Shown here: piece by piece, positions 15,214 to 22,260 of the stretch
Numbering within the stretch: position 1 is the first letter of the stretch
How the letters are laid out: each line of letters begins with the position of its first letter
Assembly (NCBI GenBank): GCA_946999045.1
Contig: CAMQBR010000018.1
Span: forward strand, 1 to 32,245
DNA: 32,245 nt
DNA from: an uncultured Prevotella sp.
GTDB lineage: Bacteria > Bacteroidota > Bacteroidia > Bacteroidales > Bacteroidaceae
Reading direction: 5' to 3'
Notes under the pieces: model-generated
What the model saw: only the letters and a program-made list of their open reading frames with translations
The model's database searches: none
What the model was told of the DNA's origin: nothing
Program-made: the position numbers and the translations under genes

Positions 15214-15223
15214 CACCCGTTAG

Positions 15224-15245
15224 ATAATGCTCATGCCGAGCGTAC
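15224..15245 (+). repeat. Dispersed repeat family D, copy 1
   Basis: ATAATGCTCATGCCGAGCGTAC, 22 nt, recurs at 26387-26408 with one difference. Both copies lie directly beyond the A/T-run of a minus-strand terminator (hisS here, DUF5606 there). The core GCTC-ATGCC-GAGC is itself a small inverted repeat. Confidence 0.7.
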
Positions 15246-15250
15246 TAAAA

Positions 15251-15275
15251 AAAAGAGGGCTATTAACCCTCTTTT
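15251..15275 (-). terminator. hisS terminator overlapping its stop codon
   Basis: AAAAGAGGG (15251-15259) pairs with CCCTCTTTT (15267-15275), loop of 7 nt, followed on the minus strand by a run of T. The hisS stop codon (15263-15265) is in the loop, so the last codons form one arm. A standard intrinsic terminator, unusually close. Confidence 0.9.
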
Positions 15276-16630
15276 ATATATTTTACAAGGTCGGTGACAG
15301 CTATTAATTTCTGTTCACCCAACAGCATATTTTTAAGTGTAATTTTGTTTTCACTTATCTCATTTTCACCAGCTAAAGCCACAAATGGAATATTGTTGGC
15401 ATTGGCATAGCTCATTTGCTTCTTCATCTTCACAGCATCAGGGAATAGTTCTGCACTAATGCCTTGCTCACGAGCCGCTTTTACAAGTGGCAAGCAATAA
15501 GCCATTTCTTTTTCACCAAAGTTGATAAACAACAACTGAGTGGTATTCATTGTCTCTTTAGGATAAAGAGCTAAAGTATTGAGCACATCATAAATTCTAT
15601 CAGCACCAAACGAAATACCTACTCCACTTAAACCTGGCATACCAAAAATACCTGTCAGATTGTCGTAGCGCCCTCCACCTGTAATGCTTCCTATCTCTAC
15701 ATCCAAGGCTTTAACCTCAAAGATAGCTCCCGTATAATAATTGAGTCCACGAGCTAATGTAAGGTCAAGTTCTATTTCATTATGTAAACCAACTTTCTTT
15801 AAGGTATCAAGTATATAAGCGGTTTCCTCTACACCTTTCATACCCATTTCACTCTCTTTCAATACTTTGCTAATAATTGAAAGTTTTTCATCATTAGAAC
15901 CCTTAAGGGTTATGATAGGCTGTAATTTCTCAATGGCATCGGATGAAATACCGACTTCAGCCAATTCTTTGTTTACATTTTCAAGCCCTATCTTCTCTAA
16001 CTTGTCTATAGCAATGGTAATATCCACAATCTTATCAGCTGCGCCAATGACCTCTGCCATACCAGTTAGTATTTTACGGTTATTAATTTTGAGCAATACA
16101 CGTATCCCAAAACGTTGAAAAACCGTATCAACTATTTGCATCAACTCTACTTCATTAAGCAAAGAATTAGACCCAACCACATCAGCATCGCATTGATAAA
16201 ACTCGCGATAACGACCTTTTTGTGGACGGTCAGCTCGCCAAACAGGCTGAATCTGATAACGCTTAAATGGGAAGTGCAACTCATCGTAATGCATTACAAC
16301 GTAACGTGCAAAGGGTACAGTAAGGTCATAACGCAAACCTTTCTCACAAATCTTAGATGACAACTTGAGCGTATTGCGCTCAAGCAGCTCCTCATCGTTT
16401 ATTTTGTTGATAAAGTTTCCAGAGTTTAGTATCTTAAACAATAACTTGTCGCCTTCTTCACCATACTTACCCATCAAGGTTTGTAAGGCTTCGAGTGAAG
16501 GTGTTTCTATCTGTTGAAAACCATAAAGAGCATAAACCTCTTTTATGGTATTGAAGATATAATTGCGCTTAGCCATTTCAATAGGAGAGAAGTCGCGCGT
16601 TCCTTTTACAATACTTGGTTTGTTTGCCAT
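15263..16630 (-). CDS. hisS: Histidyl-tRNA synthetase
   Basis: A 455-aa class II synthetase charging tRNA-His. Seen directly: the N-terminal KGTRDFSP, motif 2 region QPVWRADRPQKGRYREFYQCDADVVG, LRYDLTVPFARYV (HisA-type), the histidine-specific RGLNYYTGAIFEV, and motif 3 region GGRYDNLTGIFGMPGLSGVGISFGADR. A C-terminal anticodon-binding domain follows (QLLFINFGEKEM onward). Length is normal for the family. The start is 16 nt after the purA stop, so it is co-transcribed with fur and purA, and the stop codon lies in the loop of the terminator hairpin. Confidence 0.97.
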   Translation of the reverse strand: MANKPSIVKGTRDFSPIEMAKRNYIFNTIKEVYALYGFQQIETPSLEALQTLMGKYGEEGDKLLFKILNSGNFINKINDEELLERNTLKLSSKICEKGLRYDLTVPFARYVVMHYDELHFPFKRYQIQPVWRADRPQKGRYREFYQCDADVVGSNSLLNEVELMQIVDTVFQRFGIRVLLKINNRKILTGMAEVIGAADKIVDITIAIDKLEKIGLENVNKELAEVGISSDAIEKLQPIITLKGSNDEKLSIISKVLKESEMGMKGVEETAYILDTLKKVGLHNEIELDLTLARGLNYYTGAIFEVKALDVEIGSITGGGRYDNLTGIFGMPGLSGVGISFGADRIYDVLNTLALYPKETMNTTQLLFINFGEKEMAYCLPLVKAAREQGISAELFPDAVKMKKQMSYANANNIPFVALAGENEISENKITLKNMLLGEQKLIAVTDLVKYIKEG

Positions 16631-16646
16631 TATATTTCTTCCCCGT

Positions 16647-17921
16647 TTATTTTCTGATAATCGTTTGTTCTCTGTCTGGACCGATTGAAACTATTGAGAT
16701 AGGAGTTTCGAGGAAGTCTTCCAAAAACTTGATATAATTCTTGAATGCCTGTGGAAGTTCTTCTTCCTTAGTTACCTTTGTTATATCTGTCTTCCAGCCT
16801 TCAAATTCTTTATAGATAGGTTTTACACCCTCAAGTTCAAACGGCAATTCGGTTGTCTCGATGCCATCAGGCAAGGTATATCCTATACAAGCTTTAATGG
16901 TATCGAAAGAATCGAGTACATCACTCTTCATTAAAATTAAGTGAGTTACACCATTAACCATAATAGAATAGCGAAGTTGAATTAAATCAACCCAGCCACA
17001 ACGACGTTCACGACCAGTAACAGCACCATACTCATGACCTAAATCACGGATTTTTCTGCCTACCTCGTCAAACAATTCTGTTGGGAATGGGCCAGAACCT
17101 ACACGTGTACAATAGGCTTTCATGATGCCATAAACATTTCCTATCTTGTTAGGCCCCAAGCCAAGACCTATACATGCACCTGCACAAATGGTATTAGAAG
17201 ATGTTACGAAAGGATAGCTACCAAAGTCAACATCCAACATTGTACCCTGAGCACCTTCGCACAATATACTCTTTCCTCTGCGCAACAGGTTGTTAACCTC
17301 ATGTTCGCTGTCAACTAACTTAAATTGCTTTATGTACTCAATGCCTTCCATCCACTCTTTTTCTGTTTCGGTTATATCAAAATCAGTAAAGTTGAGAGCC
17401 TTTAATATCTGTAAATGACGCTGCTTGTGTGCCTCATATTTTTCTTTAAAATGATCTAAAATATCGCCTACACGCAAGCCATTACGTGAAGTTTTGTCTG
17501 TATAAGTAGGACCAATACCTTTACCTGTTGTGCCCACTTTTCCCCTACCACGTGCAGCCTCGTATGCTCTGTCCAATACTCTGTGAGTAGGCATAATAAG
17601 ATGAGCCTTCTTAGAAATATGCAAACGATTTTTTAATTCGTGTCCACTCTTTTCCAAATCTTTAGCTTCTTTCATAAACAAATCGGGAGCAATCACTACT
17701 CCATTGCCAATGATATTAACCTTTCCACCTTGGAAAATACCTGAAGGAATGCTACGTAAAACGTATTTTTGCCCCTCAAACTCAAGAGTATGCCCTGCAT
17801 TAGGACCACCCTGAAAGCGTGCTACTACATCATAATTAGGTGTAAGCACATCTACCACTTTACCTTTTCCTTCGTCACCCCATTGTAAACCTAGGAGGAC
17901 ATCTACTTTACCTTTACTCAT
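16647..17921 (-). CDS. purA: Adenylosuccinate synthetase
   Basis: A 424-aa cytoplasmic enzyme making adenylosuccinate from IMP, aspartate and GTP, the first committed step to AMP. The signature QWGDEGKGK is at residues 13-21 (catalytic Asp16) and GGPNAGHT at 38-45 (His44). GTTGKGIGPTYTDK and CEGAQGTMLDVDFGSYPFVTSS are also present. Full length. Its start overlaps the 3' end of the fur-family gene by 8 nt in another frame, which suggests translational coupling. Confidence 0.97.
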   Translation of the reverse strand: MSKGKVDVLLGLQWGDEGKGKVVDVLTPNYDVVARFQGGPNAGHTLEFEGQKYVLRSIPSGIFQGGKVNIIGNGVVIAPDLFMKEAKDLEKSGHELKNRLHISKKAHLIMPTHRVLDRAYEAARGRGKVGTTGKGIGPTYTDKTSRNGLRVGDILDHFKEKYEAHKQRHLQILKALNFTDFDITETEKEWMEGIEYIKQFKLVDSEHEVNNLLRRGKSILCEGAQGTMLDVDFGSYPFVTSSNTICAGACIGLGLGPNKIGNVYGIMKAYCTRVGSGPFPTELFDEVGRKIRDLGHEYGAVTGRERRCGWVDLIQLRYSIMVNGVTHLILMKSDVLDSFDTIKACIGYTLPDGIETTELPFELEGVKPIYKEFEGWKTDITKVTKEEELPQAFKNYIKFLEDFLETPISIVSIGPDREQTIIRK

Positions 17922-18408
17922 TGATATTATTTTTTTTAGTTTTTTGTCTGTTTGATTTACGCCGAGTTATTTGAGCTTGGCACTTACTACAAATGCCATA
18001 TATATATAGGGAAAAACCATCTTTCTTAAACCTTTTCAGTTTTAAGTTATTAACTATTTCTATTAGTTCTGAACTATTAAACTCTGTTACACTGCCACAA
18101 ACCGTACATATTTGGTGGCAATGTTCCTTATCATCAGAACATGACTCGTAACGCGTGCCATTTTGCAACCGATGACACACTACAAAACGTAGTTTCTTAA
18201 AAAGTCGTAAGTTATTATATAATGTAGCTCTGCTAACTCTAAAGTTGTTAGTAGTAAGATATTCGTCTAACTCTTCCATAGAGAAATGCCCCCTTAAACT
18301 AAATACTGCATCAAGGATAGCATACCTCTCAGGTGTTTTGCGAAGATTGTTTGTTTCAAGATAATCATCCAATTTTTGCCTAACGGCTTTTCTGATATCT
18401 CTTTTCAT
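17914..18408 (-). CDS. Fur-family metal-dependent repressor
   Basis: A 164-aa Fur-family regulator. The N-terminal winged helix is visible up to VSRATLYNNLRLFKKL (recognition region about 58-73). The metal part shows EHCHQICTVCGSVTEF (H96, H98, C101, C104) and a second CxxC (C140, C143), consistent with a structural zinc site and a regulatory site. Whether it is Fur, PerR or Zur cannot be decided from sequence alone. The C-terminus has a basic tail (RRKSNRQKTKKN). It is the first gene of the fur-purA-hisS unit; TAACTTTG at 18436-18429 is a matching -7 element about 20 nt before the start. Confidence 0.92.
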   Translation of the reverse strand: MKRDIRKAVRQKLDDYLETNNLRKTPERYAILDAVFSLRGHFSMEELDEYLTTNNFRVSRATLYNNLRLFKKLRFVVCHRLQNGTRYESCSDDKEHCHQICTVCGSVTEFNSSELIEIVNNLKLKRFKKDGFSLYIYGICSKCQAQITRRKSNRQKTKKNNINE

Positions 18409-18428
18409 GTTCGTTGTTTATAACACCA

Positions 18429-18436
18429 CAAAGTTA
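18429..18436 (-). promoter_or_regulatory. -7 element for fur-purA-hisS
   Basis: TAACTTTG on the minus strand matches TAnnTTTG exactly and is about 20 nt from the fur-family ATG. No clear TTTG at the expected distance, so the -33 part is weak. Confidence 0.5.
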
Positions 18437-18480
18437 CAATTTTTATTACAAATAATGAAGATGCAATGGCATTAAAATGG

Positions 18481-19089
18481 TTATAGACTCAAATTCAGTG
18501 CTTTTTCTGCCATATTTTTATACACATCATTCATCTCTGAAAAGCGTATTACACTATTCATGGCAGCATGTCTCACTCCCATATCCTTATGCTGCAATGC
18601 AACAGAAACTTGATCTAAGAACTCATTGATGCCTCGTTCATTAGGTTCTTGCCCCTTCATAAATAGTCGAGCCAATACCTGATAAGCACATATCTGCTTA
18701 ATTTTATCATCCGAAGCCATACACTCATATGCCAACACAGGTGCAAATGATAGATATTGAAACAGATTGAATGATACCATTTCTGCCATATCCTGCGAAT
18801 GTATTTGCTCTATCCATACATCTGCCACTTCAGGCAGCATCTTTTCTGGAGGCATAATAAGGGTAGCTAAGATTTTACATTCGCGTATATTCTCTTTCCA
18901 TAAAGCAATAGCAAGATCGTAATCTTTGCCATACTCAGCTGCCATTTTACGCAAATCAATGATTGACCATCCCCAGTTAACTTTATAATCAACCCCCATC
19001 TGTCGCATAGACTGCGATGCTACCCCATTCATTTTCAGTCGAAAAGAGAGTTTCATCTCTTTCACTATTTCATTAATATCACGCTTCAT
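18481..19089 (-). CDS. AlkD-like DNA alkylation repair/HEAT protein
   Basis: A 202-aa all-helical protein similar to the AlkD group of HEAT-repeat DNA glycosylases, which excise alkylated bases. Typical is the DLAIALWKENIRECKILATLIMPP segment (about residues 57-80), where family members have the L-W-x-S/E-x(n)-E-x-R/K-x-L-A segment. HEAT-like helices follow (YLSFAPVLAYECMA, VRHAAMNSVIRFSEM). Catalytic function is not assured; many such Bacteroidota proteins are uncharacterised. It begins inside the last 11 nt of the DPP III gene, so the two are almost surely co-transcribed. Confidence 0.75.
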   Translation of the reverse strand: MKRDINEIVKEMKLSFRLKMNGVASQSMRQMGVDYKVNWGWSIIDLRKMAAEYGKDYDLAIALWKENIRECKILATLIMPPEKMLPEVADVWIEQIHSQDMAEMVSFNLFQYLSFAPVLAYECMASDDKIKQICAYQVLARLFMKGQEPNERGINEFLDQVSVALQHKDMGVRHAAMNSVIRFSEMNDVYKNMAEKALNLSL

Positions 19090-21055
19090 CTGCTTCCGCC
19101 TCTTTAGAATATCTCAGCATTTGGTGTGCAAAAGTTTCAGTATAATCCACCTTGATGTCTGTAATTTCGCCATGGGCATTGTATTTCGGCTTGAGCCAAG
19201 GATTGATAAAGCCTTTGTAAGGAGCAATATTCAACTTCTGATAACGATGCAATATCTCATGATGCAAAACCGAATCGATATTTACAGCATACGTTTCTAC
19301 CAAGTTTCGAGCTGCTTCATAGTCGCCCTCACTCTTGATACGCTGTATCTCTGACAAAAGATTTCCAAACAAAGCACGCAGTTTTTTATAGTCTTTTATT
19401 TGTACATAATGCTTTGACTCTTTAGTTTGTATATCTTTCCGCCCAATTATTTCAATAGTCCCATTGGCATGACTCAACACCCATCGGGCAATCAGTGCAC
19501 GATTACGCATATGTGCCTCTTCTATTTTGTTGCCTTCCTTGATACGAACCAACTGTGTCATCAGTCCGTTCATCATATAAATATAGTATTGAGATTTATA
19601 AGCATCCGCACTGGGAAGCAAGCCAAGTTCTATCAATTTGGGGTCAGCAATGTAATATAAACCAAACAAATCGGCACGTGCTTCCTCTATTGTATCACCA
19701 TATTCTTTCAGCGCATCACCGCTAACACCAGGTAGAAGCTGTCCGCTACCATGTCCCAAGCATTCGTGCAGGTCAGTATGTAGGTCATCGCACAAATCGC
19801 CATATTGCTTAATAAGATTGCGAGTATCATCATCAATCACAAACTCTTCCTGCATACCATTGCCCTGTGCCGCCTTATTATAGGCCTCTATTAGGTTACC
19901 AATAGTAACACTCTTAGAACCATAGTGTGCTCTAATCCACTCTGCATTGGGCAAGTTGATACCAATAGCAGATGAAGGATATTCGTCTCCGCCCAACATT
20001 GCAGCACAGATAACATGGGCCGACACGCCCTTTACTTTCTTTTTCTTAAAGCGACTATCTACAGGCGAGTGGTCTTCAAACCATTGAGCATTGGTACTAA
20101 TAAGTTGCGTACGCTTGGTCGCTTCTATATCTCTATATTCTACAATGCCCTCCCACGATGCTTTCAATCCTAACGGATCGCCATACACCTCAATAAATCC
20201 ATTAATAAAATCGACCTGCCCCTCTTGCTCTTTAAGCCATTCAATAGAATATTTATCGAAAATCTTTAAGTCGCCTGTTTCATAATAAGTTATAAGCAAA
20301 TCAATAAGGTGTTGTTGCTGTTTATTTTCAGCATAGAGCTTTGCCTTTTTCAACCAATAGGTAATACGCTTAATGGCTTTTCCATAATAACTGAAGGTTG
20401 TCCATTTTATCTCTTTAATGATACCCTTTTCGTCCTTTACAACTTTAGAATTAAGTCCATACGATATAGGTTCATCATCATGAGGCTTTTTCATTTTCGC
20501 ATAAAACTCCTCTACCTCTTGTTGTGAAACACCGTCATAATAGTTACAAGCTGATGTCTTTACTAAATCTTCACCTTTGGTTTTGTTAACACGTTTGGGT
20601 AAAACTTTACTATCAAAGATAACAGGATACAGCTCTTCGTATAACAATTCTACATTTTCTCCTTTTTGTAAAGGCAACAAAATTTCATCTATGCTCATCA
20701 AAGCATCATGGAAGAATGCAGACGAAAAGCCAGGCAGCATCTTTTCACACCCATAGTGATGATAGATGCCATTTGAAAACCATACCCGTTTAAGATACAC
20801 TTCCAAAGCCAAAAACTCTTTATTTGTGCGCGCCCCCTTATAGTTTTCATAAATTACTTCTAAAACTTTTCTTATCTTTAGGTTGTATTTACCAAACTGG
20901 TCGGTTGTAATATCTCTTCCAGCTTGTGTTGCTTTTGACAAGAAGTATATATATATTTTCTGTTTGAGCGATAAATGTTCAAATCCATTCAAGCGATAGC
21001 GTAGCATTTGTAAGTCAGCAAAACGCTCGTTTGAATACTGTTGTTTCTTACCCAC
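19079..21055 (-). CDS. Dipeptidyl peptidase III (M49 zinc peptidase)
   Basis: A 658-aa enzyme that removes dipeptides from the N-terminus of short peptides. The M49 zinc motif HECLGH is at residues 430-435 (H430, E431, H435), and the second motif EEARAD at 457-462 supplies the third zinc ligand, both with the same spacing and Cys as the Bacteroides enzyme I know. ISTNAQWFEDHSPVD and INLPNAEWIRAHYGSKSV are further family blocks. No signal peptide, so it is cytoplasmic. It follows the AraC-type regulator by 27 nt and overlaps the AlkD-like gene. It would act on peptides brought in by transporters such as the POT protein. Confidence 0.95.
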   Translation of the reverse strand: MGKKQQYSNERFADLQMLRYRLNGFEHLSLKQKIYIYFLSKATQAGRDITTDQFGKYNLKIRKVLEVIYENYKGARTNKEFLALEVYLKRVWFSNGIYHHYGCEKMLPGFSSAFFHDALMSIDEILLPLQKGENVELLYEELYPVIFDSKVLPKRVNKTKGEDLVKTSACNYYDGVSQQEVEEFYAKMKKPHDDEPISYGLNSKVVKDEKGIIKEIKWTTFSYYGKAIKRITYWLKKAKLYAENKQQQHLIDLLITYYETGDLKIFDKYSIEWLKEQEGQVDFINGFIEVYGDPLGLKASWEGIVEYRDIEATKRTQLISTNAQWFEDHSPVDSRFKKKKVKGVSAHVICAAMLGGDEYPSSAIGINLPNAEWIRAHYGSKSVTIGNLIEAYNKAAQGNGMQEEFVIDDDTRNLIKQYGDLCDDLHTDLHECLGHGSGQLLPGVSGDALKEYGDTIEEARADLFGLYYIADPKLIELGLLPSADAYKSQYYIYMMNGLMTQLVRIKEGNKIEEAHMRNRALIARWVLSHANGTIEIIGRKDIQTKESKHYVQIKDYKKLRALFGNLLSEIQRIKSEGDYEAARNLVETYAVNIDSVLHHEILHRYQKLNIAPYKGFINPWLKPKYNAHGEITDIKVDYTETFAHQMLRYSKEAEADEA

Positions 21056-21082
21056 TTGTGTAAAATTTAAAATAATAAAAAC

Positions 21083-21556
21083 TTATTTATTCTTTACTCT
21101 ATTTTTAACCCCTTTCTTCTTTAAAGCCTCATTTTCATCTGAATATTTGCTATGTTTCAATTTATATTCACGTGGTGTACAATGGTTATTTTTAAAGAAT
21201 GAGGCATAAAAAGATTGTCGATTAGAAAAGCCTACCATATCAGATATATCTTCCATATTCAAATCCTTATAACGCTTATCTACAAGTAACGTCATTGCTT
21301 CTTCAATGCGGAATTTATTAACAAAGGAAGTATAATTGGAATGAAAACGAACATTGACTACAGCAGAAATGTATCGCGTATTAGTTCCAAGTTCGTCAGC
21401 CAACAGTTTTGCCGAGTATTTTTTATCCTTATATTTCTTTTGTACAAGAATTATATTGATAATTTTTTCCTTGAGCTCGTCCATTAACTGAGGACTTACA
21501 AGCGAACGGTAGGCAGCCTCCTTTTCTTTCTTTTGCACTAAATTATATTTTGCCAT
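21083..21556 (-). CDS. AraC-type HTH regulator without sensor domain
   Basis: A 157-aa protein consisting mostly of an AraC-type double helix-turn-helix: first HTH around SAKLLADELGTNTRYISAVVN (48-68), second around NMEDISDMVGFSNRQSFYASFFKN (100-123), then the TPREYKL end signature. The N-terminus is a short helical region with no ligand-binding domain. Such stand-alone regulators are common in Prevotella-like genomes. It lies 27 nt upstream of DPP III in the same direction and may regulate it or simply share the transcript. A near-consensus promoter is at 21602-21633. Confidence 0.88.
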   Translation of the reverse strand: MAKYNLVQKKEKEAAYRSLVSPQLMDELKEKIINIILVQKKYKDKKYSAKLLADELGTNTRYISAVVNVRFHSNYTSFVNKFRIEEAMTLLVDKRYKDLNMEDISDMVGFSNRQSFYASFFKNNHCTPREYKLKHSKYSDENEALKKKGVKNRVKNK

Positions 21557-21601
21557 ACGATTCGTATTTTTAAAGTTTAATGTTCTGTTTCTCTATATAT
21601 G

Positions 21602-21633
21602 CAAATATATGTATTTATTTTAATTTTATCAAG
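21602..21633 (-). promoter_or_regulatory. Promoter of the araC-like/DPP III unit
   Basis: CTTG (21633-21630), 20 nt, then TATATTTG (21609-21602) on the minus strand: seven of eight fixed positions of TTTG-N19/21-TAnnTTTG. It lies 45 nt before the ATG. Confidence 0.55.
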
Positions 21634-22260
21634 TTTTATAACAACTATTTTATATGTTTTTGTTATTTAACAGTAATTTTAGCACATAAAAGTTTTCTAT
21701 TGATACGAGAGCTATCTTGGGTAAGAAATGGTGTAGCATTGGTTGTATTTACTCAATTAAATTATTATTTTTATCAAGTGTATAAATCTCTTTATATTAG
21801 CAAGGTATGTGCATTTGTATGGAAGAACGGCTCATATATTCGCCCAAATACCTAAAGTTTTTAAAGTATACATAGGTATAGAATGTTACAAATACACTAT
21901 AAGAAAGAAGGAAAAATGAATGATGATAAAGTTTTTTATTAGTATATATAGAATTTCTTTTATCATTTCCGAAATATTTTTACAATAAATCTTTATATGT
22001 AGCACATTTATAAATTCAATATCTGTTGCTAAAAACACGTAAATTATGAGCAAATAGCCATTGTTCAATGTACCAAATAGTTATAAATAAAGAGTAAGAA
22101 CCCCATCTTAAACGAACAGCCTAAAGAGCTTCTTTTAAGTTCTTTTGCCATATTATTTTACTCTTTATAAGTTTAGGCTGGTTCTTAATACTCTCCTCTC
22201 TTTTGGTGAGGGGGGGGTGAGGGCGAAATTCCATTGAGAGGTTGGAGGGGAGGAACTTGT
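21634..22260. other. Intergenic region with interleaved inverted repeats and G-rich tract
   Basis: No gene recognised; short frames here look non-coding. From 22087 to 22187 two inverted repeats cross: ATAAAGAGTAA (22087-22097) with TTACTCTTTAT (22158-22168), and CAGCCTAAA (22117-22125) with TTTAGGCTG (22172-22180), the latter extended by TAAGAACC/GGTTCTTA (22095-22102 with 22180-22187). Only one set can form fully. A purine-rich tract with eight G in a row is at 22207-22257, next to the stop of the DUF5686 gene. Confidence 0.55.

Noticed and set aside
21580..21855. 91-aa plus-strand frame in the araC-DUF5686 gap
   Set aside because: Composition follows the A+T-rich DNA, starts within the promoter region of the opposite gene, and no family is recognisable.
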